NCBI RefSeq assembly: GCF_000412675.1 | Contig: NC_021505.1 | Span: 2,164,501-2,228,500, forward strand | Source of the DNA: Pseudomonas putida NBRC 14164 | GTDB lineage: Bacteria; Pseudomonadota; Gammaproteobacteria; Pseudomonadales; Pseudomonadaceae | Length of the DNA: 64,000 nucleotides | Reading direction: 5' to 3' | In this document: positions 29,320 to 39,192 of the stretch, one piece after another | How positions within the stretch are numbered: position 1 is the stretch's first letter | Layout of the letters: every line of letters begins with the position of its first letter | Program-made: the position numbers and the translations under genes | Notes under the pieces: model-generated | Database searches by the model: none | Seen by the model: only the letters and a program-made list of their open reading frames with translations | What the model was told of the DNA's origin: nothing

Positions 29320-29499
29320 TTACAGCTGGGCTTTCTGCCGCTGGTAGCGCTGAAAACGGGTAACAGCGATCTGGACGGCAGCTGCCACGAGGCACAGCAG
29401 GCCGATTTTCCAGCTGCCCTCCAGGCCGTAATGCTCGGCGATTTTCCCAGTGAGGATGACGCTAACGAAAATGGCGAAAGGCAGTATCAATTTGTTCAT
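29320..29499 (-). CDS. small inner-membrane protein
   Basis: 59 residues with two hydrophobic segments (LILPFAIFVSVILTG and IGLLCLVAAAVQIAV) separated by a short loop, and a basic C-terminus RFQRYQRQKAQL on the cytoplasmic side by the positive-inside rule. The ATG at 29499 begins MNKLILPF; a longer upstream frame has no membrane character. It is divergent from the lipoprotein at 29715. No family recognised. Confidence 0.6.
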   Translation of the reverse strand: MNKLILPFAIFVSVILTGKIAEHYGLEGSWKIGLLCLVAAAVQIAVTRFQRYQRQKAQL

Positions 29500-29714
29500 C
29501 GGGTCTTCCAGCAAGCTGCAAATGGCTTGGGTGAGGATGCAGGTCACCCAGCGGAAATGACGCGATCTTAGCAAATCCGTTTGCGGCTTTGTGGTCACAT
29601 CCACAGCGGCTGCGCGGTCTGCTGTCTGTAGCGCGATAATGGCAAAGGGGCAGCATGGACTTCCGCCATTCGGCCCTCGAAACTGATCCACTCTCATCTC
29701 GACCAGGGCAGGTC

Positions 29715-30431
29715 ATGAATAACCTGAAACGGACCACCTTTCTCATGCTACTGCTGGCAGTAGCCTCGTTAACCGCCTGCGTCCCTTGGAAACGCGAACG
29801 CGCCGCCTACGCGGACCTTTGCGAGTCCGAGTTCCAGTTCAAGGTGCCAGGGCCGCAGGGTGAGACCACGCTCTACCTGGAAACCTACCTCTATGACCAC
29901 GCTGCTCTATGGGGCGAAAAGGCCTACGAGCAAGCCCTGTACGTGCAGTACCCGGGCGAGAAGTACTCGCGGCAGGAATTTTATGTGCAAATGGTCGCCT
30001 ACAACAAAGACCGTCAGCGCCCATCGACTGATTCCAAGCGTGGTGAGCCGCCGATACCGGTGCTGTACGACAGCCGTCAGGCTTACATTACCTTAGAAGA
30101 CGGTTCGCGCCTGAATGCACGGCCCGAGGTGTACGTGGGCGTCAACGAGACTTACGACTTTCCGTTGGTGAATGAGAAGACCGCTCGGCGATCGCCGTAC
30201 GACATCAACAGCGATGAAGTGCACCGGATGATTCCCAAGATGACCAACAACAAGCGCTATGGCTCGGCGTATGTGATTTTCCAGACGGACAAGTTTGATG
30301 CGGATTCAAAATGGACGATTCATCTGGGGGCACTGGATGTGCTGGGCCGCAAGGTGGAGATTCCGCCGTTGAGGCTCTGTTATCACCCTGTGAAGAAATG
30401 GATCGGGATTGAGCCGCTGATGAGGCCTTAA
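29715..30431 (+). CDS. lipoprotein of unknown function
   Basis: 238 residues. Lipoprotein signal MNNLKRTTFLMLLLAVASLTAC with lipobox LTAC, then a hydrophilic body with alternating aromatic and charged residues (YLETYLYDHAALWGEKAYEQ) suggesting a beta-rich exported domain. No catalytic motif seen. GGCAGG precedes the ATG, and no clear operon partner exists. A family name could not be given. Confidence 0.75.
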   Translation: MNNLKRTTFLMLLLAVASLTACVPWKRERAAYADLCESEFQFKVPGPQGETTLYLETYLYDHAALWGEKAYEQALYVQYPGEKYSRQEFYVQMVAYNKDRQRPSTDSKRGEPPIPVLYDSRQAYITLEDGSRLNARPEVYVGVNETYDFPLVNEKTARRSPYDINSDEVHRMIPKMTNNKRYGSAYVIFQTDKFDADSKWTIHLGALDVLGRKVEIPPLRLCYHPVKKWIGIEPLMRP

Positions 30432-30489
30432 GGGTATTTCCGAAGTGGGCCGGGGTGGGGCTGGGCCTGAGGTCGGACAGCTATGGCCA

Positions 30490-30540
30490 ATGGGGCCGCT
30501 TTGCGGCCCATCGCAGGCAAGCCAGCTCCTACAGGTGCGT
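30490..30540. repeat. REP-like repeat after the lipoprotein gene
   Basis: GGGGCCGCTTTGCGGCCCAT is a tight hairpin (GGGCCGC-TTT-GCGGCCC type), followed by CGCAGGCAAGCCAGCTCCTA. It lies between convergent genes and may serve as a transcript end. Confidence 0.55.
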
Positions 30541-30582
30541 TGCATGGCTTGCATTTGGGGCTTGAGGCTTGGGCAGCCGTGG

Positions 30583-31746
30583 TCAGTCAACCCATCGCCA
30601 CAGTGGCTCATCCAGCAAACCGACACCTCGCAACTGGGTTTGCCCGTGGTGCTTCTCAAGCTCCAGCACATTGCACCCGTCGCACGCGGTCAATGCGTCG
30701 ATCAGCGGCTTGCTGTGCGACACCACCCACACCTGGCTACGTTGCGAGGCGGGGATGATCAGGCGGGCCAGCGCAGGTAGCAGGTCGGCATGCAGGCTGG
30801 TTTCCGGTTCGTTCAGCACCATCAGTGACGGCGGGCGGGGTGTCAGCAGCGCTGCCATCAGCAACAGGTACCTCAAGGTGCCATCGGACAATTCAGCACC
30901 CCCTAACGGGCGCAGCAGCCCATGTTGGTGTAGCCGCACGCTGAACAGCCCGCCCGGCGGTGCATCAATCGCCAGGCGGCTGCCGGGAAACGCGTCGTCC
31001 AGCGCCGCTACCAGGTCTTCGACATCACCTATCTCGATAATGGTCTGCAGCGCCGAAGCGAGGTTGCGGCCGTCGTGATGCAACACTGGCGACCGGGTAC
31101 CCAGCTGTGGCTGTCGACAAGGCGCGTCGCGGTCGATGCGAAAGTGGTCGTAGAACCGCCAGCTGTTGATGAACGCGCGCAGCTCACCAATCTCCGGCGC
31201 CTGGCGGGGCCGGCCGACGATGTTGAAGAAGCTCTCGCCGCTGTCAGCATGCTGATCCAGCACTGCCCAGCCGTTGCCTTCGCGGGCCCGCACCATGGCG
31301 TTCTTGCGCTCGACCAGCAAGGAGGCGGGCCGATAGGCACCAGCGCCCCAGATGGCCTCGCACTTTATCTCAGGGTCGAGCATGAACGCGGTTGGATACG
31401 GCAGGGGAATCGGCAGGCCGAGGGAGATGGCAAAACCGAAGTCCTCGGTGGCAAAGCCCAGGCGCAGGCGCCTGGCTTCGCTCGGGTGCTGGCCTTGGAT
31501 GGGCACTTCGCCGCGCTTCATCCGTGCGCTGGTTGCCGGGCCGGCCCACCAGGTCGAATCCAGCCCGCCTTCACGGGCGAGGGCTTCGATCACGCCGCCC
31601 TGGGCGGTTTCGGCCAGCAGGCGCAGGGCCTTGTACAGGTTGGATTTGCCGCTGCCGTTGGCACCAGTCACCAGGTTGAGTTGGCCCAGCGGCAGTACCA
31701 GGTGGTTGATCGAGCGGTAGTTGCCGATGGCGAGGGTAGTGAGCAT
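30583..31746 (-). CDS. RecF/OLD-like AAA family ATPase
   Basis: 387 residues with an SMC/RecF-type ABC ATPase head. Walker A is GANGSGKSN (about 29-37), the signature-like LSDGTLRYLLLMAALL precedes Walker B SLMVLNEPETSLH, and a switch His is in WVVSHSKPLIDAL. No nuclease (TOPRIM) domain follows, so it is not a full OLD protein. The ATG at 31746 starts MLTTLAIGNYRSI, the usual opening of this family. It stands alone, 107 bp from the LuxR gene. Role unknown; DNA repair or defence are possibilities. Confidence 0.85.
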   Translation of the reverse strand: MLTTLAIGNYRSINHLVLPLGQLNLVTGANGSGKSNLYKALRLLAETAQGGVIEALAREGGLDSTWWAGPATSARMKRGEVPIQGQHPSEARRLRLGFATEDFGFAISLGLPIPLPYPTAFMLDPEIKCEAIWGAGAYRPASLLVERKNAMVRAREGNGWAVLDQHADSGESFFNIVGRPRQAPEIGELRAFINSWRFYDHFRIDRDAPCRQPQLGTRSPVLHHDGRNLASALQTIIEIGDVEDLVAALDDAFPGSRLAIDAPPGGLFSVRLHQHGLLRPLGGAELSDGTLRYLLLMAALLTPRPPSLMVLNEPETSLHADLLPALARLIIPASQRSQVWVVSHSKPLIDALTACDGCNVLELEKHHGQTQLRGVGLLDEPLWRWVD

Positions 31747-31853
31747 GCAGTGCTTTCCAGCGTGTACCAAGCGACCGATTGTGGCCGAAGCGGGGCTGCC
31801 TTGCCAGCTTCATCAGGTATTCAGCCGCGTGCCTGCAAGGCCGCTGGCTAGCG

Positions 31854-32681
31854 TTAATGAACCTGGCCAGGCCACTTGCGCTGGGTAGCCAGCGCAAGCA
31901 ACTCACGCTGCCCCGAAATACCCAGCTTGCGGTACAGCCGCTTGATATACGTAGCCGCACTCGAACGCTGAATACCCATGCTCACGCTAATGTCCTCAAC
32001 CTCACACCCAGCCAGCATCAGTTGCAGCAGCTCCTGGTCACGCCGGGTCAGTTCCGGGTACAGGCTGACAACCCGTTCACTGAGCAGTGCCGGCATTTCA
32101 TTGGCTTCGAGATAGGCCCGGTAATGAAGGCGCGAGATTTGTACGATCAGCGGGGCGGCTGTTTCGATGACGTTGATCTCGTTGGGTGAGAAGCGGCCGT
32201 GCTCGCGGCCTCGGTAGAAGTTTATCGACAGCCAGCGGTTGCCCTCGCAATGGGTCAGCAGGGCGACGCGTTCGGAGATTTGCGGTAGCTCGTAACAGAT
32301 GCGTCGGTAGTCGCGGTGGGCGATGTCTTCGATGGCCTGGCGTTGCACCATGATGCGGTCGGCGGTCGACAGGGCAGGGCGCGCGGTCATTGCCTGTTGG
32401 TTGCCATCCATGCTGTAGAAGCGTTCGGCGTAGTTGCTGGAGATTCTGGGTAGCTCGATCATGCGTGCGCGGTCGGCGAACGAGATGACTTGCGGGCTGC
32501 GGTTGGGGCTGTAGGCGAAGATGGTGCATTGGGCCAAGGGGACTTGGGCGCTGACCAGTTTCAGCATGTCGGCCGCTAGCATCTTGTCGTGGCCTTGCCC
32601 TACGCGTGATAGCAGGGTGGCTGTTTGCTCGATGCTTAGGCGAAAGTCGGTCTTGGATGCGCGTAATGGCCAGAATTCCAT
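31854..32681 (-). CDS. LuxR-family transcription regulator
   Basis: 275 residues. The C-terminal LuxR/FixJ helix-turn-helix is clear: LTRRDQELLQLMLAGCEVED followed by ISVSMGIQRSSAATYIKRLY and RKLGISGQRELLAL. The N-terminal 200 residues show no acyl-homoserine-lactone-binding signature or receiver Asp pattern, so the signal is unknown. No luxI-like gene is nearby. The gene has no obvious operon partner. Confidence 0.85.
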   Translation of the reverse strand: MEFWPLRASKTDFRLSIEQTATLLSRVGQGHDKMLAADMLKLVSAQVPLAQCTIFAYSPNRSPQVISFADRARMIELPRISSNYAERFYSMDGNQQAMTARPALSTADRIMVQRQAIEDIAHRDYRRICYELPQISERVALLTHCEGNRWLSINFYRGREHGRFSPNEINVIETAAPLIVQISRLHYRAYLEANEMPALLSERVVSLYPELTRRDQELLQLMLAGCEVEDISVSMGIQRSSAATYIKRLYRKLGISGQRELLALATQRKWPGQVH

Positions 32682-32847
32682 GCTGCACTCCCTTGGGCTC
32701 GGCAGGTTTTATTATTGTGGGCGGCCCCTCGGGCGGTGTTGCCGCACAGAATACCTAATCCATAGCCGAAACAAGGCCACGAAGGCGGCGCGACAGAAAA
32801 ATATGCGACGCGATGACCTGAAAAAAGCTGAGGTGACCTACCAGGTT

Positions 32848-33633
32848 TCAGTGGCGCTTACTGCTGAGGGCTTCTACGGCATAGGTCGAAAGCCTGCAAA
32901 TACCCAGCGCCTTGGCGATCAGCGGCACACGCCAGCTTGGCCGGTCACCCGCAGCCAAGCGTTCGGCCAGCATGATTGCCCCGGCCAGCAGCATGACGGG
33001 AATGTGCCCATGGTGGACCAGCAGCGGTACCAGCATCCAGGCCCAGCATGCGCCGATGCACCACACCCCGTGGCTCAGGCCGAAACCCAGGCAGTCCCGG
33101 TCTGCCTTCCACCCGAACAGGCCGATACGCTGCAGCCGGTGCCCCCGGTTGAGCGCTGCCCGGTGCCACGGGCTGGCAGACCAAAGTACGGCCAGCAGTA
33201 CGCTCAGGCCGAGGGCGCTGTCAGGGAAGACCAGCGACAGCAGCAGCGCAATTGCGCTGAGCAACAGCCCGGCGGCCATCCACAGGGTGCTGTAGCCCAG
33301 CAAAAAACCAACCAGCGCGCGCACACGCCGACGTGGCAGGCTGGAGCGCCAAACATGCATGAGTGGCATTGCCAGCAGGGGCGGCATCATCGCAACCAGC
33401 ATCAGTGCCCAACTGCTCAGCACCTCATGCAATGGGGTCATGACCAGCTCGGCCCGTATGGCGCTGAACCACAGCGCCGCTACGTCCAGGCCCTCTGCGC
33501 TGATGCAAAACGCCGCGTAAGCAGCATGCCCATTGTTGTAGATGCACAACACCAGGCCGACCCCGGCCGTTGCGAACAGCAACGGCCAGGGTGCCCGAGT
33601 GAAACCGCGCAGTATCGAACCCGGTTTGGCCAT
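32848..33633 (-). CDS. DUF2182 integral membrane protein
   Basis: 261 residues with about seven hydrophobic segments, for example PWPLLFATAGVGLVLCIY, SWALMLVAMMPPLLAMPL and VRALVGFLLGYSTLWMAAG. The MMPPLLAMPL and GLSHGVWCIGACWAWM stretches match the DUF2182 family (predicted metal-binding membrane proteins). It begins eight bases after the tyrosinase stop, so it is probably in one operon with it; a role in copper supply is an attractive but untested inference. Confidence 0.8.
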   Translation of the reverse strand: MAKPGSILRGFTRAPWPLLFATAGVGLVLCIYNNGHAAYAAFCISAEGLDVAALWFSAIRAELVMTPLHEVLSSWALMLVAMMPPLLAMPLMHVWRSSLPRRRVRALVGFLLGYSTLWMAAGLLLSAIALLLSLVFPDSALGLSVLLAVLWSASPWHRAALNRGHRLQRIGLFGWKADRDCLGFGLSHGVWCIGACWAWMLVPLLVHHGHIPVMLLAGAIMLAERLAAGDRPSWRVPLIAKALGICRLSTYAVEALSSKRH

Positions 33634-33641
33634 GCCCGCGA

Positions 33642-35120
33642 TCAGCTCACGATGCCCGTGCGTTTGACCACGCTGATCCGCTCGACCGTCACCGGTGTGT
33701 TTGCCGAAATCTGCTCGCCTGGTACCAGGGTTACCTGCAGGTGTGCCGGGTCGAAGGTGCCGCTGGCCATCAGTCGCTGGGCCAGGTCGGTAATGTCGAG
33801 CGTATAGCCAAGGCCGTTACCGCCATGGCCAGAGTCGGTTTTGGACGCCACGTTCAAGCCGAACAGCGTGAGGCTACCGGCGTGAAGCTCAGGGTGGTTT
33901 TCGGGGGGCGCGCCGGCGGGAAGGTTGACATACACATCAAGCAGCGGTGAGGGCGCTTTGCCACGTACTGATTCAAGTCGCAGATACAACCGGGTAACTT
34001 GCTCACCCGCAACGCTGGCGCCAAGTGCTGCCACGCCCGCGCGAGTGCTTGCGGGGTCGAGATCAACATGGGTGACGACCGGGGCAGCGCCTACAGTCAC
34101 CACCGAGGCGTTGGCGCCAATAGGTACAACGCTTTGCTGGTCGGGTGAACCCATGCTGACTCGCGCCACGCCTAGCACTCCTGGTGTTACGCCGGTGCCG
34201 ATGCTCAAGTTGTCGTAGGGGCGGTGCAGGCTGCCCTCTGGGAGTGTATCGCGGCTGGTGAATGTAATGCCGGATGCAGCGCTGCCTGTTTGCGGCACGA
34301 TGAAAACCCGGTCGAGCGGGCCGTTCAGCCACTGAGGGTCACGTACCATGTGCTTGCCCGCTGTGCTCATCCAGGCTTCCCAAAGGCGGTCGATATTGCA
34401 ATGGTGCAGCCAGAAGATCGGGTCCAGGCCAGCCAGCAGCGGGTCAGCCATGAATCCGTAGTTACCGCCGATCAGGCGGTGCACGGTGTTGTGCGGGTTG
34501 CGTTCCAGGTCGCCTGTCCAGCCGCCAAACTGAACGAAATCCCCCGAGACCCCGCCACCGAACCCGATGCCGCCGTCTACGGTGAAGTCGGTTTCTTTCA
34601 TGGCATCCAGGCTGAACGCATCGGCCGGGCCAGGCTCCAGTTTGGTCAGGCCGGGCCGGCGTGGGTATTTTTTCAACGGGTTGGGTGAGCCGTCCGGCAG
34701 GGTGTCCAGCAGGAACGCGGCCGGCAGGTTGAGTGCCTGCGGGTCATCGGGGTTGAAGTAGTTCCAGTACGGCAGCGCCCAGTCTTCACCGGTCAACTCC
34801 TTCACCTTCGCAGCTACGATGGCTTCGAATGAGAACAGGTAGCCTCTGTGCCATGAAACGAAATACCAGCTGCCGTGCTGACATTGATTGCTATAGGTGT
34901 TGTCGAGCAGCGCCTGTGGAACCGGGTCGTCGTGGTTGATCAGCTCACGCTGAATCCACAACTCCTGATCGAAACCGTGGATGGCACCCAGAAACTTCCA
35001 GCTGTTGTGGTCGGTGATGGGTAATTTGTCCAGTTCGCGAACCGCCAAGGCGTAATGCAGCAGCGTCTTGTTGTCCCAACCAGAGCCCAGTGTGGCGACG
35101 TCTTGTCTTTCCCTTGCCAT
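33642..35120 (-). CDS. tyrosinase (type 3 copper oxidase)
   Basis: Binuclear-copper enzyme oxidising phenols to catechols and quinones. Copper site A: His48 (FLGAIHG), His82 (CQHGSWYF) and His91 (SWHRGYLF). Site B: His210 and His214 (NPHNTVHRL) and His240 in DPIFWLHHCNIDRLWEAW. Cys80-x-His82 is the arrangement that makes the Cys-His thioether of fungal and plant enzymes. The C-terminal ~200 residues form a beta-rich domain. No signal peptide is visible. Of two nearby starts, ATG at 35120 is 9 bases from GGAG and that at 35126 only 3, so 35120 is preferred. 492 residues. Confidence 0.9.
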   Translation of the reverse strand: MARERQDVATLGSGWDNKTLLHYALAVRELDKLPITDHNSWKFLGAIHGFDQELWIQRELINHDDPVPQALLDNTYSNQCQHGSWYFVSWHRGYLFSFEAIVAAKVKELTGEDWALPYWNYFNPDDPQALNLPAAFLLDTLPDGSPNPLKKYPRRPGLTKLEPGPADAFSLDAMKETDFTVDGGIGFGGGVSGDFVQFGGWTGDLERNPHNTVHRLIGGNYGFMADPLLAGLDPIFWLHHCNIDRLWEAWMSTAGKHMVRDPQWLNGPLDRVFIVPQTGSAASGITFTSRDTLPEGSLHRPYDNLSIGTGVTPGVLGVARVSMGSPDQQSVVPIGANASVVTVGAAPVVTHVDLDPASTRAGVAALGASVAGEQVTRLYLRLESVRGKAPSPLLDVYVNLPAGAPPENHPELHAGSLTLFGLNVASKTDSGHGGNGLGYTLDITDLAQRLMASGTFDPAHLQVTLVPGEQISANTPVTVERISVVKRTGIVS

Positions 35121-35317
35121 TAGCATCTTCTCCTTGATGACAGTTGCAGGCGGCCGCGCCTGCAGACCCGTTGAACTCTCACTCCAGAAAACTGTCCGGC
35201 CTCAGTATAGGCGGGATTGCCACATTGCCATCTCCTTGCGTTTTCATCGTCTCAAACTACTTTTCCAGTTGAGTATCTGTTGCCAGCCAGTGGCAATTTT
35301 TTGGGAAGGAACCTGAC
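35121..35317. promoter_or_regulatory. shared divergent promoter region, tyrosinase / multicopper oxidase
   Basis: About 197 bp separate the divergent starts, so promoters for both copper-oxidase genes should lie here. TTTTTTGGGAAGGAA (about 35296-35311) gives the multicopper oxidase ribosome site. No confident operator was identified. Confidence 0.45.
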
Positions 35318-37660
35318 ATGCAGTCAAAAGGATTGGCTCGATGCGGCGCGTCATTGGCATCGCTTTTTTGGGTCGCTAGCGCTTTTTCCGCTCAGGAGGA
35401 GGGCATCAGTAATCCACCGGCATTGACCATGGGCATCGACCGGGCTGGGGCCGCAACGGCTAACGCCATGCTTGAAGCCAGCGGCGTTACTTCGCGCACG
35501 GTCATCCGCCAGAAAGACCCCGGTGCGCAACTGGAACTGCGCCTGAAACAAGCCGAAATCCACGACCCGAAAAAGGGCAGCAACGACAAGGTCTGGTTGC
35601 GCGGTTATGCCGACCTCAACGCCACCAGCGCCGATGGCCTGGTCGCGGCCCCGCTGATCAAGGCGTTCCCGGGCCAGACGGTACGCTTCGATATCTACAA
35701 TCACCTGCTGCCCTGGGACCAACTGCCAGCGGGCCTGCGCCAGGGCTATACCCAGGCGAATCTTGGCAAGGAGGTATACGAAAAGCTGATCCCGCAGCAG
35801 CAGTGCGACCCTGCAGCCCATGACCCTGCCACGATGAATATTCCCAACAGCCGCCCGGGTTGTTTCAATACCACCAATAACCACTTCCACGGCAGTTGGG
35901 TGAACCCGGCGGGCAACAGCGACAACGTGCTGCGCACCCTGTACCCAAGTGCGGGTGTGGCGCACGAATACGAATACAACATCCCTGCCGATCATCCTGC
36001 CGGCACCTTCTGGTATCACCCACACGTCCACGGCTCCACCGCCTTGCAGGTCGCCAGCGGCGTGGCCGGGCCGCTGATCGTGAACGGCGATCGGTGGCCG
36101 GTCCCAGGCGTGAATGGTCAAGGCTTGCGCAGTGGCGACATCGATGTTCTGTTGAGCAGGCCCGATGGCAAGCCGATCCCCGACCGGGTCTTCATGTTGC
36201 AGCAGATCCAGTACAAATGCTTTGCGCCGGACGGTACGCCGAAAGCGGACAAATGGAATTGCGCCGCAGGCGATATCGGCGCCATCGTGGACTACAACGA
36301 TCTGGGCGGCCCGGCCAACTGGACCGCCTCGGGGCGCTTCACTACGGTCAACGGCCGCGTCACCGACATGCTCGGCATTGGCAGCGAACCTGGCCAGGAA
36401 AAGGTCATTGCCGGGCAGCCTGAGCGCTGGCGCCTTATCCATGCGGGCTTCAATGACAGCATCAAGGTTCAGATCTTCCCTGCAAAGCCACGCCCGGCAC
36501 AGGCTGAAACAACGTTGCTGAAGGCGGTGTTCAGCAACACGTCCGCCGCTGACAATGACCGTGTCATTGCACGTGAGTGCGAGGTCGATGGCCCGCCACT
36601 CAAAGTGTTCGAGATCGCTGCCGATGGGCTGACCAGATACCAGGCCTTGGAGGCTGATAGCCGTGTGCTGCAGCCGGGTTACCGCAGTGACATTCTGGTG
36701 TCCTTCCCTCAGCCTGCCGGCGATCTGCGCCATCAGCACTACTGCGTCATCGATGCCCCTCTATCGGCGCAGGCCAGTGTGGAAGGGTCGGTGGACAGCC
36801 GGCGCCTGCTCTTCACCGTCAGGGTCGAGCGCAACGATGCCCAGCAGCAGATTGCAGACGCTAAGGTGGTCATTCATGACACGCTGGTCAGCGCTGCCAA
36901 GCGGCTGGCCGCAGACCGCCAAAAGCAGGGGCTCGACACCTCGAAACTGCCGGCGATTCTGGCCGACCTCGACGCTGGCCTGAAGCTTGAGCATTTCTCT
37001 CCACACGACAGGCTGACAGGGCAAACCTTGCGGGAGCAGGAAGATGCCTGGTTGCGGGTGGACAACGTCCGCCTGCTTCGCTTCAACCTGAAGTCAGTGC
37101 AGAAAGGCGTGGCCTCTGCACCCTCGGGCGCGGGGTTGGGGCATGCTCGGCTTTCACGTGCCAACTTTGAGGCAGCGTCTGACCCCGCCCCGCAAGCATC
37201 TTGGGGAAAGATCGAAGATGTCCGTTTCAGCGAACGAGCGGAAGAACTGATCGCGCTGCAACTTGGCAACACGGATGAGTGGCGCCTGCGCACCGCCGAT
37301 GTCGCCCACCCCTTCCATATCCATATCAACCCATTCCAGGTGGTACGTGTAACGCGGTTGGCCGATGGCGTGGATATGACGGGGGATGCGACTTCGCAGT
37401 ATTTTGGTATGAAGGACGTGTACAAGGACACGATCATCGTGGAGCCCGGCGTCGAAGTTGTAGTGCGTTCGCACTATGAGCGCTACGTTGGGCGATTCGT
37501 CTTGCATTGCCACATCCTGCCCCATGAGGACGGCGGGATGATGCGCCTGGTCGAGATTTTCGAGGCAGGTATACCCGGTGGGCTGGACTTTATCGAACAA
37601 CATGGCAAAGGCGCCGGGGGCGCGGCCAACGAATCGGCGAGCCTGGCGCATGCGCACTGA
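35318..37660 (+). CDS. exported multicopper oxidase (laccase-like)
   Basis: 780-residue cupredoxin-domain oxidase. All four copper-binding motifs are present: NHFHGSW (188-194), WYHPHVHGS (232-240), HPFHIHINPF (about 664-673) and HCHILPHEDGGMM (about 729-741) with the T1 Cys and axial Met. A signal peptide (about 1-25, ending AFSA) sends it to the periplasm. It is larger than CueO/CopA-type oxidases, with a long insert between the second and third motifs. AAGGAA precedes the ATG. It is divergent from the tyrosinase, suggesting a joint role in phenol oxidation or pigment formation. Confidence 0.9.
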   Translation: MQSKGLARCGASLASLFWVASAFSAQEEGISNPPALTMGIDRAGAATANAMLEASGVTSRTVIRQKDPGAQLELRLKQAEIHDPKKGSNDKVWLRGYADLNATSADGLVAAPLIKAFPGQTVRFDIYNHLLPWDQLPAGLRQGYTQANLGKEVYEKLIPQQQCDPAAHDPATMNIPNSRPGCFNTTNNHFHGSWVNPAGNSDNVLRTLYPSAGVAHEYEYNIPADHPAGTFWYHPHVHGSTALQVASGVAGPLIVNGDRWPVPGVNGQGLRSGDIDVLLSRPDGKPIPDRVFMLQQIQYKCFAPDGTPKADKWNCAAGDIGAIVDYNDLGGPANWTASGRFTTVNGRVTDMLGIGSEPGQEKVIAGQPERWRLIHAGFNDSIKVQIFPAKPRPAQAETTLLKAVFSNTSAADNDRVIARECEVDGPPLKVFEIAADGLTRYQALEADSRVLQPGYRSDILVSFPQPAGDLRHQHYCVIDAPLSAQASVEGSVDSRRLLFTVRVERNDAQQQIADAKVVIHDTLVSAAKRLAADRQKQGLDTSKLPAILADLDAGLKLEHFSPHDRLTGQTLREQEDAWLRVDNVRLLRFNLKSVQKGVASAPSGAGLGHARLSRANFEAASDPAPQASWGKIEDVRFSERAEELIALQLGNTDEWRLRTADVAHPFHIHINPFQVVRVTRLADGVDMTGDATSQYFGMKDVYKDTIIVEPGVEVVVRSHYERYVGRFVLHCHILPHEDGGMMRLVEIFEAGIPGGLDFIEQHGKGAGGAANESASLAHAH

Positions 37661-37809
37661 GCGGCGGGCTACAACGCCCTGCCAGTACAACGGGGGCCGT
37701 TGTGATCAGGTCGTCAGCATGGCATGCCTGCGCTCACGTTCAATGGAAAAGATGTGATCGTAGCGCAGGCTGTTACCGGGCCCGGGACGCACGTTACTTA
37801 GTCTCGCGA

Positions 37810-39192
37810 CTAACCACCCAGGGCCCGTTTCAACACTTCATAGATTCTGGGATCACCTGATTGAGCAACGTTGAAACGGAGAAAATCCCCCGCAGTCATG
37901 GACTGGCTAAAGGCATTTCCAGGCGCCAGTACTACACCTTCATTCAAACAGGCCCTGGCCAGCGTTGCGGCATCTTTGCCTTGAGGCAGCTGGCACCAGA
38001 GGTACAGGCCTGCCTGGGGCATTATCCAGGGCTTGATACCGATGGCTTGAAGCTTGGTTGCCGTCTTGTCCATTGCCTCGGCTAACCGAAGGCGCACACT
38101 CTCCATGTGCTTTCGGTAGCCGCTGTCGGTAATAGCGTGGTGGATGATGTCCGCAGCCAGGCGTCCACCCCCGAATGTGGTGGCAATCTTGAGGTCTACC
38201 AGGCTCTCGATCCATTCACCACGGGCAGCGATGTAGCCGCATCGCACCGAAGCGGAGATGGTTTTGGAAAAGCTGCCAATCTGGATGACACGAGACAGGC
38301 CATCGAAGGCAGACAGGCGTGGCGCGGGCGTAGTCTCGAAATCCCCGAAGATGTCGTCCTCGACGATCACCAGGCTAGAAGCGTCGGCCAGTTTTAGCAG
38401 CCTGTGCGCTGTGACCGGCGACAGGGTGGCCCCGGTGGGGTTGTGGATGCCGGAATTTGTTATGTACAACCGGGGCGCATGTTCGAGCAGGGCAGCGCCG
38501 AAGGCATCGATATCCGGGCCCGTCGCCGTGTAGGGTACGCCTACAATCTTCACCCTGTGTGCTTTCAATAATGCGTGAAAGTTGAAATAGCAGGGGTCGT
38601 CCACCAGGACAGTGTCGCCCGGTTCCAGCAGAAATCGGCAAATCAGGTCGATGGCGTGCGTGCTGGATTCCGTGAGCATGATCTGTTCAAGCGTGGCTTC
38701 GGTCCCGATGCCTGCCAGCCGCCGCGCCAAGAATTGCCGAAGGGGCGGGCTGCCAAGCGGTGATGCGTACTCCGCCAGTTTCTCTGTGTCAGAACGGGCA
38801 ACGACTCGGAGCGCTTTACGCATGCCAGCTTCGTACATCCAGGAGGGTGGGAGCCACCCGCACCCTGGTTTCAAGGCATCGCTGGCGGTTTCAAGCGACT
38901 GGCGGGAGATCCACAGCGGGTCGACAACACGATCCAGTTTGGGGCCGAGTTCGGTCAGTGCCAGTGGCGCCGCTGGCCCGGCTACGTAAAAGCCGGAGCC
39001 AGGGCGAGAGCTGAGCACACCTTCTGCCATTAACCGTTCATAGGCCTCAAGCACGGTAGAAACCGAAACTTGCATGGTCTGCGCCATTGCGCGGACCGAA
39101 GGAATTCTGGCCCCTGGTGGGTAGGTTCGAGCGGCTATCCTGGACTGGATTTCACCCATGACAGTGTGAATTCGCGTGCCGTTGCGTTTCAT
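37810..39192 (-). CDS. MocR-type GntR/aminotransferase regulator
   Basis: 460 residues: N-terminal GntR winged helix (YPPGARIPSVRAMAQTMQVS, about 24-43, then VLEAYERLMAEGVL) joined to a fold-type I aminotransferase-like domain. PLP-binding residues are visible in SGIHNPTGATLS (Asn), VEDDIFGDF (Asp) and IGSFSKTIS (Lys). Such proteins sense PLP or amino-acid derivatives and usually control the neighbouring gene, here the divergent EamA transporter. The 121-bp gap between them should contain the operator. Confidence 0.9.
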   Translation of the reverse strand: MKRNGTRIHTVMGEIQSRIAARTYPPGARIPSVRAMAQTMQVSVSTVLEAYERLMAEGVLSSRPGSGFYVAGPAAPLALTELGPKLDRVVDPLWISRQSLETASDALKPGCGWLPPSWMYEAGMRKALRVVARSDTEKLAEYASPLGSPPLRQFLARRLAGIGTEATLEQIMLTESSTHAIDLICRFLLEPGDTVLVDDPCYFNFHALLKAHRVKIVGVPYTATGPDIDAFGAALLEHAPRLYITNSGIHNPTGATLSPVTAHRLLKLADASSLVIVEDDIFGDFETTPAPRLSAFDGLSRVIQIGSFSKTISASVRCGYIAARGEWIESLVDLKIATTFGGGRLAADIIHHAITDSGYRKHMESVRLRLAEAMDKTATKLQAIGIKPWIMPQAGLYLWCQLPQGKDAATLARACLNEGVVLAPGNAFSQSMTAGDFLRFNVAQSGDPRIYEVLKRALGG

